A stretch of DNA of 64,000 nt from Pseudoalteromonas lipolytica. GTDB lineage: Bacteria > Pseudomonadota > Gammaproteobacteria > Enterobacterales > Alteromonadaceae. The stretch covers positions 111,426 to 175,425 of the forward strand of contig NZ_FPAZ01000001.1 of NCBI RefSeq assembly GCF_900116435.1, given 5' to 3'. Under the pieces are notes generated by a model, which was given only the letters and a program-made list of their open reading frames with translations, was not told the DNA's origin and did not search any database. Positions 40,167-49,853 of the stretch are shown here, in pieces; within the stretch, counting starts at the first letter, position 1; each line of letters starts with the position of its first letter. A program made the position numbers and the translations under genes.

Positions 40167-41381
40167 ATGTTTGATTTCGAAACTATACGCGCCGACTTTC
40201 CTTTACTCACACAGACAGTAAATGAATACCCATTAGTGTATTTAGACTCAGCAGCTACCTCGCAAAAGCCTCTATCAGTTATCAAAGCCTTAGAAAGCTA
40301 TTACAGTGCTGAAAATGCCAATGTTCATCGCGGTCGCCATTTTCTCAGTGAGCATGCGACACGTCGCTATGAAGATACACGAACAGCAATCGCAGAGTAT
40401 TTCAATGTACAGCGTACCGAAATTGTTTGGACTAAAGGGGCAACCGAATCACTAAACTTAATTGCAAACGGCCTAACTTCACACCTAAAATCAGGCGATA
40501 AAATAGCGATTTCAGCGATTGAGCATCACGCTAATATCGTTCCGTGGCAAGAACTTGCAAAAAAAGTAAATGCAGAGCTCATTATTTTGCCCATTACAGC
40601 TGATTTAGTCTTGGATAGTAATGAATGTGCTGCATTTATTCGCGAGCATAAACCGAGCGTTGTTGCTGTAACCCATGCTTCGAATACATTAGGAAATATC
40701 ACTGACTTAGAGCCAATTATCACTGCTTGCAAAGAAGTTAATGCGACTTCTGTTATTGATGGCGCACAGGCGGCGATGCATTTAAGACCCGATTTAAATA
40801 AACTCGATTGTGATTTTTATGTTTTCTCTGCACATAAAATGCTGGGCCCAACAGGATTGGGGGGGCTTTATGGTCGTTACTCACGCTTAAATACGCTTGA
40901 TGTCTATCAAACAGGTGGCGAAATGATTGAGACTGTAAGCTTAACACACAGTACATTTCGTGATGCGCCAGGCAAATTTGAAGCGGGTACGCCACACATT
41001 GCAGGCGTAATCGCCTTTGCCGAAGCAATCGCTTATTTAACAGCACTTGATTTCAATGGAATGCGTCAACATGAGCATACAATTTTCAATTATGCGATAA
41101 AACAATTATCAACCATTGCGGGGATTACTATTTATTCGCATAAAGAAAATAACATTGGCAATATCAGTTTTAATTATCGTGATGAGCATCCATTTGATTT
41201 AGCAACGCTACTGGATGGTTACGGCATAGCTGTTCGTAGTGGCCATCACTGTACCCAACCAATTATGAGCAAATTAGGCATTCCTGGCACTGTAAGAGCG
41301 AGCTTCGCACTGTATAATTCACTTGACGATGTTGATGCGTTTATTAAAGCACTCAAGCACTGTATAGAACTATTAGATTAA
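40167..41381 (+). CDS. csdA: Cysteine desulfurase, CsdA/SufS type
   Basis: A 404-residue class V PLP enzyme that takes sulfur from cysteine. The PLP lysine lies in VFSAHKMLGPTG and the catalytic cysteine in RSGHHCTQP, the group II (SufS/CsdA) pattern. Its partner sulfur acceptor follows 13 bp later and tcdA faces it, matching the E. coli csdA-csdE-tcdA locus. This argues for CsdA rather than SufS, since no other suf genes are present. Confidence 0.9.
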   Translation: MFDFETIRADFPLLTQTVNEYPLVYLDSAATSQKPLSVIKALESYYSAENANVHRGRHFLSEHATRRYEDTRTAIAEYFNVQRTEIVWTKGATESLNLIANGLTSHLKSGDKIAISAIEHHANIVPWQELAKKVNAELIILPITADLVLDSNECAAFIREHKPSVVAVTHASNTLGNITDLEPIITACKEVNATSVIDGAQAAMHLRPDLNKLDCDFYVFSAHKMLGPTGLGGLYGRYSRLNTLDVYQTGGEMIETVSLTHSTFRDAPGKFEAGTPHIAGVIAFAEAIAYLTALDFNGMRQHEHTIFNYAIKQLSTIAGITIYSHKENNIGNISFNYRDEHPFDLATLLDGYGIAVRSGHHCTQPIMSKLGIPGTVRASFALYNSLDDVDAFIKALKHCIELLD

Positions 41382-41394
41382 TGTTGGATATATT

Positions 41395-41808
41395 ATGAAT
41401 TCACCTTTTCACACCGTGACTCAAGACATCGAGAATGCAAATGGCTGGCAACAAAAATATCGTCAAATTATGCTGTTAGGTAAAAAGCTACCGGTCATGC
41501 CCGATGTTTTAAAAGTTGATGATGCGCTTGTAAAAGGCTGTGAAAGTAAGGTATGGCTTTATATTGATTTTGACCACTCCGAAAACAGCCTAGTGCTTGC
41601 GGGTGATTCTGATACACGTATTGTTAAAGGGTTACTGGCCTTAATTTTGGCCTTATACAATGGTCTAACACCCGAGCAAGCAACTCAAATTAATGCCTAT
41701 AACGAATTTGAACGACTTGGTCTAATTAGCCATTTAAGCCCATCACGCGGCAACGGCATAAAAGCCATGGTTGATAAAATTCAAACTATGGCTCAGGAAA
41801 AGCGCTAA
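41395..41808 (+). CDS. csdE: SufE-family sulfur acceptor CsdE
   Basis: A 137-residue SufE-fold protein. The persulfide-accepting cysteine is Cys49 in VKGCESKVWL, and the C-terminal SPSRGNGIKAMVDKI is typical. It accepts sulfur from CsdA and stimulates it. It sits 13 bp after csdA and converges on tcdA with 6 bp between the genes. Confidence 0.91.
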   Translation: MNSPFHTVTQDIENANGWQQKYRQIMLLGKKLPVMPDVLKVDDALVKGCESKVWLYIDFDHSENSLVLAGDSDTRIVKGLLALILALYNGLTPEQATQINAYNEFERLGLISHLSPSRGNGIKAMVDKIQTMAQEKR

Positions 41809-41814
41809 AAAGCG

Positions 41815-42612
41815 CTATTTTAAACTTCGCTGTTTTTTATCCAGGTATTTTCTAATTGCTTTGGCTGCAACAAAAAAGCCAAAGCTACCCGTTACCATGG
41901 TTGCTGAGCCAAAACCGTTGTTACAATCCATGTTCATCGAGCCATCTGCGCCTTGTTTTGCTTGACACACTTCACCGTCGGACGTTGGATACACTAATTG
42001 TTCGGTTGAATAAACACAATCAACATTAAATTTTCGCTTAGGGTTGCTACTAAAGTTGTACTGTTTTCTGAGAATATAACGGACTTTTGCAAGCAATGGG
42101 TCATGGGTTGTTTTAGCAACATCACCAAAACTAATTTGGCTAGGATCCGTTTGCCCCCCAGCACCACCGGTTGTAATAACAGGTAACTTGACTCGCTTAC
42201 AATGGGCTATCAGTGCCGCTTTTTCTTTTACTGCGTCAATACAATCAATTACATAATCAAAGCCCTGAATGTGCTCACGAATGTTATCTAGAGTAATAAA
42301 GTCATCAATGACATTGACTTTAATATCTGGATTAATTAATTCACAACGCGCTTTCATCGCGTCTACTTTAGCGTCACCAATCGTGCCAGTTAAAGCATGT
42401 ATTTGACGATTAACATTCGTTGCGCAAATATCATCTAAGTCAATCAACGTCAATTGACCTACCCCGGTGCGTGCTAATGCTTCAGCAGCCCAGCTTCCAA
42501 CGCCACCAATACCTATGACACAAAAATGTGCTTGCTGTAACCAATCAAATTGTTGATGGCCATATAAGCGCTTGATACCACCAAAGCGAATGTCTTGTGT
42601 TGTTTCTTTCAT
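41815..42612 (-). CDS. tcdA: tRNA threonylcarbamoyladenosine dehydratase
   Basis: A 265-residue E1-like (ThiF/MoeB fold) enzyme, also known as CsdL or YgdL. It uses ATP to cyclise t6A to ct6A at position 37 of ANN-decoding tRNAs. The nucleotide motif is GIGGVGSWAAEALARTGVG, followed by DLDDICATNVNRQIHA. It faces csdAE, which supply sulfur for its activity in E. coli. It abuts the upstream pseudouridine synthase gene with no gap. Confidence 0.93.
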   Translation of the reverse strand: MKETTQDIRFGGIKRLYGHQQFDWLQQAHFCVIGIGGVGSWAAEALARTGVGQLTLIDLDDICATNVNRQIHALTGTIGDAKVDAMKARCELINPDIKVNVIDDFITLDNIREHIQGFDYVIDCIDAVKEKAALIAHCKRVKLPVITTGGAGGQTDPSQISFGDVAKTTHDPLLAKVRYILRKQYNFSSNPKRKFNVDCVYSTEQLVYPTSDGEVCQAKQGADGSMNMDCNNGFGSATMVTGSFGFFVAAKAIRKYLDKKQRSLK

Positions 42613-43287
42613 TTACCAATCCAACGTCCAAGGAGTCAGCCACTCTTTGAATTCGTCTGCGTTAAAAACTTCATTGAGATATGCGCCTGTCGTATGCGCA
42701 CAGCGATATTCTTTTAGTTGACCTTGATACATAAATTGCAGGGCATATGCATGCAAATTAGTACGTTCATCTGGCGTACCAGCATAAGTAACGTCACCCA
42801 ATATAGGCGCACCAATGCTTTTCATTGCCACTCTTAATTGATGCGTCTTGCCAGAAAAAGGTTTTAATAAGTATGCGCGCAGGCCGGGGCGAATACTTTT
42901 TGAATAAAAGCGCGTGATAGCTGGGTTTTCTTGGCTTTTTAGCAACTTAAACGCACCTCGGCGACTTTTTTGCATATCACCTTTGATCCAGCCTTGCTTT
43001 TTTTTAGGTTTTTCATCACTCACAGCAAGGTAAAATTTATTCACTTGGTGCGCAGTGAAAAGCGATGTAAATTCTGCTGCTGCCTGCTTGTTTCTGGCTA
43101 AAATAATTAACCCTGACGTTACTTTGTCTAGCCGATGAACAGGAAACAGCTTTTCATTCACTCGTTGCTCTGCAAGTACAACAAACCCTGCACAGTCTTC
43201 ACTGTGAAAGCTAACGCCCGCAGGTTTGTAAAAAACAAAAAAGTCATCTTCGCTAGCGTGAAGGTGAACAGCGTGAACATCAGTCAT
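42613..43287 (-). CDS. RluA-family pseudouridine synthase, TIGR01621 type
   Basis: A 224-residue pseudouridine synthase without an S4 domain. The catalytic motif is HRLDKVTSGLIILA with Asp54. KPAGVSFHSE at the N-terminus and KPFSGKTHQLRVAMKSIGAPILGD in the second half are RluA-family blocks. Its RNA target is not known from sequence. The size and termini suggest the small TIGR01621 subgroup. It overlaps kdsB by 8 bp and abuts tcdA, so it belongs to the msbA-lpxK-kdsB chain. Confidence 0.85.
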   Translation of the reverse strand: MTDVHAVHLHASEDDFFVFYKPAGVSFHSEDCAGFVVLAEQRVNEKLFPVHRLDKVTSGLIILARNKQAAAEFTSLFTAHQVNKFYLAVSDEKPKKKQGWIKGDMQKSRRGAFKLLKSQENPAITRFYSKSIRPGLRAYLLKPFSGKTHQLRVAMKSIGAPILGDVTYAGTPDERTNLHAYALQFMYQGQLKEYRCAHTTGAYLNEVFNADEFKEWLTPWTLDW

Positions 43288-44047
43288 TGCACTCGTTGCT
43301 CAAAGCGGCTATTACACGTGTGAGATCGTCGGGTGTATCAACACCGGCTTGAGGTTCACACACAGCTCCTGCAATTTTAATGCTATAGCCGTGGTATAAA
43401 ACACGTAACTGTTCAAGTGACTCAAGTTGTTCTAAACGCGATTCAGGCAATGCGATATATTGCTGAATGAAGCCAGCACGATACGCATAGATACCAATAT
43501 GACGCGCATAATCAGCCAGATTTAGCGTGCTGTTATCGTCGTTCATCATTGCATCGCGATGATAAGGAATAGGCGCCCGTGAAAAATACAGTGCGTTTTG
43601 CTCAGTATCACTGACAACTTTGACACAATTCGGGTTAAATATATCATCAGAGTCAGTTATTTTAGCACTGAGCGTTGCCATCGGTGCATCAGATTCAGCC
43701 AGTAACTTTGCCACCTGACTGACGTTTTCACTGGCCAATAATGGCTCATCACCTTGTACATTGACGACAATCGTGTCACTGGCAAGGTTTAGCTTTTCAA
43801 CCACTTCGGCAAGTCGTTCTGTACCCGATTGATGGTCTTCACGTGTCATTAATACGTTATCTGTAAAGCCCTTTACAACATCAAACACCGCTTGATGATC
43901 GGTGGCAACATACACAGCACTTGCACCTGATGCAGCCGCTTTGTTGTAAACATGCTGGATCATGGGTTTACCACATATGTCAGCTAAGGGTTTACCCGGT
44001 AAGCGGCTAGAAGCATAGCGTGCAGGAATGACAACTACGAATTCCAC
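43280..44047 (-). CDS. kdsB: 3-deoxy-manno-octulosonate cytidylyltransferase
   Basis: A 255-residue nucleotidyltransferase that activates KDO as CMP-KDO for LPS inner-core synthesis. Motifs are [27 protein letters not shown] and [12 protein letters not shown]. It overlaps ycaR by 13 bp and the downstream pseudouridine synthase gene by 8 bp. Confidence 0.97.
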   Translation of the reverse strand: MEFVVVIPARYASSRLPGKPLADICGKPMIQHVYNKAAASGASAVYVATDHQAVFDVVKGFTDNVLMTREDHQSGTERLAEVVEKLNLASDTIVVNVQGDEPLLASENVSQVAKLLAESDAPMATLSAKITDSDDIFNPNCVKVVSDTEQNALYFSRAPIPYHRDAMMNDDNSTLNLADYARHIGIYAYRAGFIQQYIALPESRLEQLESLEQLRVLYHGYSIKIAGAVCEPQAGVDTPDDLTRVIAALSNECND

Positions 44048-44232
44048 TTATCAACCTCTTCTTGGCTTAATTCACGCGCTTCGTTTTCAAGAAGCACAGG
44101 GATATCATCTTTTATTGGGTAAGCTAATTTTGCAGCAGTACTTATAAGCTCTTGATTTTCTTTATCTAAGCGCAACTTACCTTTACATACTGGGCAAGCA
44201 ATTATTTCAAGTAATTTTGTATCAAAGGCCAT
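44035..44232 (-). CDS. ycaR: Trm112 family protein YcaR
   Basis: A 65-residue small zinc-ribbon-like protein (UPF0434/Trm112) with CPVCKGKL (Cys13, Cys16). Its function in bacteria is not established. Conserved placement between lpxK and kdsB is the main context. It overlaps lpxK by 11 bp and kdsB by 13 bp. Confidence 0.93.
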   Translation of the reverse strand: MAFDTKLLEIIACPVCKGKLRLDKENQELISTAAKLAYPIKDDIPVLLENEARELSQEEVDKWNS

Positions 44233-45196
44233 GAAGGATCCCTTTTTGTTTTAATAATGAATGTAATTTTTCAATAACAGCGGCAGTCGGCCTTGCATCA
44301 ACAGGTAGATAATACCAATTAGGTTTAGCAAAACTAAAGCACTTTACTGCGTCTTTTTCAGTCATGAACACGGCATCATTTTCAAAGTCCGAAAAATCAG
44401 TCGGTTGATAGTTATAATGGTCTCGAAAATGGTGTGTCGAAAGCAGGTCTATGCCTTGTTGCTTAAGGCTTAACTCAAAGCGTAAAGGATTACCAATTGC
44501 ACTGATAGCGTGCCCGGTATTTAGCGTATCTGATACGCGTTCAAAGGATGCAACCGATCTAAATTGGCTGGGTACTAAGTCATAGCGGTAGTTTGTCGCC
44601 CCACCATTCTCTACCACAACATCAACTGACTTTAAACGCGCTTTAGTTTCTCTTAGCGGGCCTGCAGGCATCAAAAATCCATTGCCAAACTGGCGTTCAC
44701 TGTCGACAATACAACACTCAATATCACGCGCCATTTTATAATGCTGCATACCATCATCTGAAATGATGATATCAATAGCGTGTTCTTGTTGCAGCTTTTC
44801 AATACTCGCTTGGCGATTGGGTCCTACCATCACCACGCATCCTAGCCGACGTTGAATAAGTACAGGTTCATCACCCGCTTCACTTGGGGTTGTTTTTTGT
44901 GTGACTAACAGCGGATAACTCGAAGACTTACCGCCATATCCACGGCTGATTACCGCGACCTTTAAACCCTGCTGTTGTAAGTACTCAGCGAGCCAAATAA
45001 CAAAGGGGGTTTTACCATTACCACCTACGCTAATATTGCCAACGACAATGATAGGAACATTGGCCTTAAACGCCTTGAGTATTTTGAGCTTATAGAGACT
45101 AACTCGTAAGGTTGAAATTAGCCAAAAGATACAGCTCAAAGGTAAAAGCAGCACCGTTAAAAAGCGGGGCTGTTTGTACCAGCTTTGTTCAATCAT
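44222..45196 (-). CDS. lpxK: Tetraacyldisaccharide 4'-kinase
   Basis: A 324-residue inner-membrane-associated lipid A kinase adding the 4'-phosphate. One N-terminal membrane helix is followed by the P-loop [19 protein letters not shown] and the [15 protein letters not shown] motif. Two starts are possible: the GTG at 45202, which overlaps the msbA stop, and the ATG at 45196. The latter aligns with the E. coli N-terminus MIEKIW. Confidence 0.94.
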   Translation of the reverse strand: MIEQSWYKQPRFLTVLLLPLSCIFWLISTLRVSLYKLKILKAFKANVPIIVVGNISVGGNGKTPFVIWLAEYLQQQGLKVAVISRGYGGKSSSYPLLVTQKTTPSEAGDEPVLIQRRLGCVVMVGPNRQASIEKLQQEHAIDIIISDDGMQHYKMARDIECCIVDSERQFGNGFLMPAGPLRETKARLKSVDVVVENGGATNYRYDLVPSQFRSVASFERVSDTLNTGHAISAIGNPLRFELSLKQQGIDLLSTHHFRDHYNYQPTDFSDFENDAVFMTEKDAVKCFSFAKPNWYYLPVDARPTAAVIEKLHSLLKQKGILHGL

Positions 45197-45201
45197 ACTC
45201 A

Positions 45202-46944
45202 CTATTGTTCACCAAATTGCATCTTACAAAGCGCAGAGTAAGTACCGTTTTTTTCTAGCAGCTCGTTATGAGTGCCCTTTTCGATTACTTGGCCATTATC
45301 GATAACATAAATACAATCACTGTTTTCAATCGTTGATAAACGATGCGCAATCACGATTGATGTCTTCTCTTTCATTAAAGTATCAAGTGCCTGTTGGATC
45401 AGTTTCTCTGACTCGGTATCAAGCGCTGAAGTTGCTTCATCAAGAATCAAAATAGGTGCATCTTTTAAGATGGCTCGCGCAATGGCAATACGCTGACGTT
45501 GACCACCCGATAACATCACACCATTTTCTCCTACCAGGGTATTTAAACCCTCAGGTAAGTCTTTTACAAACTCCCAAACATGGGCCTGCTTGGCAACAGC
45601 AATTAATTCATCTTCAGTCAAACTTCTGTCTAACCCATAACAAATATTGTTCGCTATCGTGTCGCTAAACAACACGACTTGCTGAGAGACCAATGCAAAC
45701 TGTTTACGAAGATCCGTTAGCTTGTAATCGGCAAGTGACACACCGTCGAGTAATATTTCGCTTTCACCTTCTAATTCATAATAACGAGGTAATAAATTAG
45801 AGATTGTAGATTTACCCGAGCCTGAGCGCCCGACCAATGCAATACTTTCACCGGCATCAATGCTGAGTGTTAAGTTTTTAAGAACAGGCTCTTCTTTAGT
45901 AGGGTAACAGAATGTCACGTTTTTAATTTCAATGCGGCCTGTTACCTTATCTACTGTATATGTACCTGTGTCTTTTTCGATTTCTTCATCAAGTACTAAA
46001 AATATACTTTGTGCAGCCGAAATACCTCGCTGAAGGTCGCTGTTCACATTAGAAAGTTGCTTTAAAGGTCTTAACAGCATCATCATAGATGAAATTAATA
46101 ACACAAAATCACCTGAGCTTATCGTGTCAATCATCGACGGCATCGATACAACCCATAAAATAACCGCCATCGCACTGGCTGCTAATATTTGTATAATCGA
46201 CACGCTTAAAGCTTTCGTCGCATCCATTTTAATGCGTTGCTGGCGGTTGTGGTTGTTAATTGCAGAAAACTGAGCGATTTCTTGTTGTTGTCCACCAAAA
46301 CCATGGATCACTTTATGGCCTGACAACATTTGCTCTGAAGTACGGGTAACTTGACCCATTGCCGATTGAATTTTTTTTGAAATCATTCGAAAACGTTTAG
46401 ATACAAACGCAACAATCACTGCAACGAGAGGAATAATCACTAAGAAAATAAGTGATAATTTCCAGCTGGTATAAAACATATTAAACAATAAGAAAACAAC
46501 AAAGGCGCCCTCTCTCACCACAATTAATAATGCTTTGGTAATCGCTTGCTGTACTTGTTCTGTATCAAATGTGATCTTTGATATTAAATCACCATTCGAA
46601 TTTTTATCATGAAAAGAAACGGGTAAATGTAAAATATGTTCAAATAACTGTTGGCGTAATGTACGCACGACTTGTGAGCCAACATAACTCAAACAATACG
46701 ATGACATGTAGTTGAACATCCCACGTCCCAATACCAGTGCAACAACGACAAATGGAGCATATGTTAACACCTTCGAATTACGGGCATTTAACCCTTCATC
46801 AATGAAAGGTTTCATTAAGTTGATAAACAAGGCGTCCATTGCTGAATAACCAATCATGCCCACGATTGCAAAAAACGCGATTAATTTGTAATCACCGACA
46901 TAACTCACTAATCGCTTATAGATTTGGGTTGTAGTTTGATCCAT
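45202..46944 (-). CDS. msbA: Lipid A/phospholipid flippase, ABC transporter MsbA
   Basis: A 580-residue half-transporter. Six membrane helices (about residues 20-310) precede an ATPase domain with Walker A GRSGSGKST, signature LSGGQRQRIAIARA and Walker B ILILDEATSALD. It flips lipid A-core across the inner membrane. It is followed immediately by lpxK, as in enterobacteria. Confidence 0.97.
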   Translation of the reverse strand: MDQTTTQIYKRLVSYVGDYKLIAFFAIVGMIGYSAMDALFINLMKPFIDEGLNARNSKVLTYAPFVVVALVLGRGMFNYMSSYCLSYVGSQVVRTLRQQLFEHILHLPVSFHDKNSNGDLISKITFDTEQVQQAITKALLIVVREGAFVVFLLFNMFYTSWKLSLIFLVIIPLVAVIVAFVSKRFRMISKKIQSAMGQVTRTSEQMLSGHKVIHGFGGQQQEIAQFSAINNHNRQQRIKMDATKALSVSIIQILAASAMAVILWVVSMPSMIDTISSGDFVLLISSMMMLLRPLKQLSNVNSDLQRGISAAQSIFLVLDEEIEKDTGTYTVDKVTGRIEIKNVTFCYPTKEEPVLKNLTLSIDAGESIALVGRSGSGKSTISNLLPRYYELEGESEILLDGVSLADYKLTDLRKQFALVSQQVVLFSDTIANNICYGLDRSLTEDELIAVAKQAHVWEFVKDLPEGLNTLVGENGVMLSGGQRQRIAIARAILKDAPILILDEATSALDTESEKLIQQALDTLMKEKTSIVIAHRLSTIENSDCIYVIDNGQVIEKGTHNELLEKNGTYSALCKMQFGEQ

Positions 46945-47009
46945 AACACTCTCTTATTCATAGACTTCGACTATTGTAGCCTTATGACAGTAAAAACAAA
47001 ACGCCAATC

Positions 47010-49274
47010 TTATTCAAACCAGTAACTTTCCTGCTCACGGGCGAATTCTAAACGGTATGACTGCGGGTAAAATTTTATTCTTATGTGTCCATACTCAGCT
47101 GTGGTGTATTGTGGTATGTCACGGTCATTGTATCGCTTAACGACATCAGAATGAGGAAACGACCATTGCCCTTGGTAGGCAGATGAATGAAGTACAATCT
47201 CAGGATTTACAGCATCTATAAATAGGCCACTTGAAGATGTATTGCTACCATGATGGGGACTGATAAGAATAGTCGCATTTAAATCAACTTCCTGACTCAC
47301 TAACTGCTGTTCAATGAATTTAGAAATATCGCCAGTCAATAACACGCTATGCTGGGGATTGCTTATTTTTAAAATACAGGAGCGGTCATTATTATTATCA
47401 TGATTCGAGTCGGCTGTAAGCGAAGTGATATTGAGGTTTTCAAATTTAAAATGCTGAGACAAACATGGCAGTTTGATTCCACTGGGATGAAACTTTTCAA
47501 ACGTAGCAGTGTAACCTGCTTGTTTCCAACTCGTCAGTCCTCCCGCGTGATCATTGTCTTGATGACTTATAATAGTCGCCACAACTTCTAAGTTTTGTTG
47601 TCGAATATTTGCAACGAGTACTGAATTTACATAATCATAACGCGCAAAGTATTGCGGACCTAAATCATACACAATGGCTTTGTTATTGGTGCTTATCATC
47701 GCCATTAGACCATGCCCTACGTCAAATAAATCTAATTGAAATAAAGGTTTTGGTGTCAACAACCAGTCTATAATAAAAATAAAGCTCGGGATTATACTAA
47801 AGCGTTTAAATGGGCTAAACAGCCCAATTAACAAGGTACAATACAAGTACAACAACGATTTAAAACCATTAATCCTCACATCAATCCAACGCCAATCATG
47901 AGGCGTTGAAATAATAAACTCAAAGGAGCTGTAAAATACAGCATCGAACAGCTTAAAAACGTAACTTGTATCAACAATCATAGACAACAGCGAATACATT
48001 ACTAAGAGCGGCATAACCACTAAACTAATCAATGGCACAGCTATCAAATTAACTAAAAGGCCAATGACACTGACTCCGTCGAAAAAATATAACGACAAAG
48101 GTAAAAGCCCCACAAAAAGCGCTCCTTGGATCATAAACAGCTGAACACTGTGCTTTATTAAACCGTTTTTTATAGTTAGAGGCTGGTTAATCACTAAAAA
48201 AATAATGGCAACAGCAGTAAAACTAAAATAAAAACCAGGATTGAGTAGTGAAAATGGATTCATGACCAACACCACTGATAAAGCAAATAAGATACTTCGC
48301 CACTGCAGGGGATTTTTAGCTAAAAGGTAAATTATTAAGTAACAACCCAACATCACCAACGCTCGGGTTGCAGATACAACAAAATCGCTTAAGTAAACAT
48401 ACAAAAATGCACAACAGAACCCAAACACCACAAAAAGTTTACTAAGTTGCATGCTTTGTTTAATAGCAATCTGAGTACACATAAACACCCATTTGCAGGT
48501 ATAAAAACCGAGCGTAAATATCAGGCCAATATGTAGTCCCGATATCGCAAGTAAATGACTGAGCCCCAGTTCGCGCAAATGAGTTTTATCGACTGACGAA
48601 ATTTTACTTCTGTCCCCTGTTAATAAGGCATAGTACATCCATTGTAGTTTCGTACCCGCGGTAATATCACTGATATAAGATTGATAGTGTGACCTGATCG
48701 CAGCGCTACTTGTACTGCTTAAATGATGTGTTTTGCCAACTGTTCTGCCCTTATAAATAATTCGCTCTGTGAACGCAAAGCGCTCACGATTAAAGCTGTC
48801 AAAGTTTTTAACAGTTCGAAATGCTTTTAATTTAATTTGGCTTGTTAACAAGCTTCCCACATCTAGTTGCTTTTCAGTCGTAATACTTAGCATCGCTAAA
48901 GGAGCTATAAACCGAGGCAGCGAGCAGCCTTGAATATTAATCAAGCGTACTTTGGCATAATAAGGCGATGCAGCAGAGTGAATTGAAATAATCTGTAAAT
49001 GAGCGTCAATGGGTTTGTCTATTTCTATTTGGCATAAACTGGCTGAGTAAAAAATAAGATAATGAAAGATTACGATAAAAATACCACAAATAAACCCTGA
49101 CAATACCGACAAAAAAGGCTTAAAATAGAGACTCGCTAAAATGACAGCAAAACTCATTATATAGAACGCCGCAGTGTTCAGTGTGTAAACGGTTATAAAA
49201 CACCCCAACACAAAGCCACTGCATAACCAAATAGATGTAAATGGTTGCTTTAGATGGCTAAAAAAACGATCCAA
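47010..49274 (-). CDS. comEC: ComEC/Rec2 family DNA internalization protein
   Basis: A 754-residue polytopic membrane protein. N-terminal helices and a DUF4131-like soluble region precede the competence domain (about 215-480, LGLSHLLAISGLHIGLIFTL). A C-terminal metallo-beta-lactamase-like domain has DVGHGLMAMI and HQDNDHAGGL. It forms the inner-membrane channel for single-stranded DNA in natural transformation. The frame begins with TTG and has a poor ribosome site, so the true start is uncertain. The next ATG is 39 codons in and would cut the first helix. Confidence 0.88.
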   Translation of the reverse strand: MDRFFSHLKQPFTSIWLCSGFVLGCFITVYTLNTAAFYIMSFAVILASLYFKPFLSVLSGFICGIFIVIFHYLIFYSASLCQIEIDKPIDAHLQIISIHSAASPYYAKVRLINIQGCSLPRFIAPLAMLSITTEKQLDVGSLLTSQIKLKAFRTVKNFDSFNRERFAFTERIIYKGRTVGKTHHLSSTSSAAIRSHYQSYISDITAGTKLQWMYYALLTGDRSKISSVDKTHLRELGLSHLLAISGLHIGLIFTLGFYTCKWVFMCTQIAIKQSMQLSKLFVVFGFCCAFLYVYLSDFVVSATRALVMLGCYLIIYLLAKNPLQWRSILFALSVVLVMNPFSLLNPGFYFSFTAVAIIFLVINQPLTIKNGLIKHSVQLFMIQGALFVGLLPLSLYFFDGVSVIGLLVNLIAVPLISLVVMPLLVMYSLLSMIVDTSYVFKLFDAVFYSSFEFIISTPHDWRWIDVRINGFKSLLYLYCTLLIGLFSPFKRFSIIPSFIFIIDWLLTPKPLFQLDLFDVGHGLMAMISTNNKAIVYDLGPQYFARYDYVNSVLVANIRQQNLEVVATIISHQDNDHAGGLTSWKQAGYTATFEKFHPSGIKLPCLSQHFKFENLNITSLTADSNHDNNNDRSCILKISNPQHSVLLTGDISKFIEQQLVSQEVDLNATILISPHHGSNTSSSGLFIDAVNPEIVLHSSAYQGQWSFPHSDVVKRYNDRDIPQYTTAEYGHIRIKFYPQSYRLEFAREQESYWFE

Positions 49275-49760
49275 CGGTTTTTACCCGATCATAACAAGGT
49301 AAGAGATCATAAATATTTAAGAATTTTTGGTCGTTTATTACATGACGCCAACTTATGGCACTTAAATAGACGCTCCGCTCGGGGTGCTTTTGCGGTAGGT
49401 TTGTTTTTTGCTTTCATCCCTGTTCCTTTTCAAATGGTTTTAGCTGCCGCCTTGGCAATTCCATTACGTGTTAACTTGCCTATTTCTGTTGCAACAGTGT
49501 GGATCACTAACCCGTTGACAATGCCTCCTATCTTTTATTGTTCATACATTGTTGGGACTATAGCCCTTGCTCAACCCACTCAACATTTCCACTTTGAGCC
49601 AAGTTGGCAATGGTTTATAGATAGCCTCACTACGATTGGACCCGCTTTTTTAGTCGGCTCATTAATTTGTGCTTCAGCGGCATCACTTGTAGGCTATTTT
49701 GCCATTGATATGCTTTGGAAGCGCTCAGTGCGAAAAGCGTGGCTACACCGTCATAAATAA
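49254..49760 (+). CDS. DUF2062 membrane protein
   Basis: A 168-residue protein with two or three membrane helices (about residues 45-75, 90-108 and 125-150). It has the DUF2062 phrases ARGAFAVGLFFAFIPVPFQM and VWITNPLTMPPIFY. Function is unknown. It is divergent from comEC and its start lies inside the 5' end of that frame as drawn. No strong ribosome site is seen. Confidence 0.85.
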   Translation: MAKKTIQRFLPDHNKVRDHKYLRIFGRLLHDANLWHLNRRSARGAFAVGLFFAFIPVPFQMVLAAALAIPLRVNLPISVATVWITNPLTMPPIFYCSYIVGTIALAQPTQHFHFEPSWQWFIDSLTTIGPAFLVGSLICASAASLVGYFAIDMLWKRSVRKAWLHRHK

Positions 49761-49802
49761 AGCAACAACAAAATACTAAAAAACATACCTTTCAGTATAG
49801 AC

Positions 49803-49832
49803 AAAAAACCCAGCTTAAAGCTGGGTTTTTTC
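49803..49832. terminator. Bidirectional terminator between DUF2062 and DUF3466 genes
   Basis: An 8-bp stem (ACCCAGCT/AGCTGGGT, TAA loop) is flanked by an A run and a T run. It serves both convergent genes. Confidence 0.9.
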
Positions 49833-49853
49833 TGTTAATTATCGCGTAGTTAA

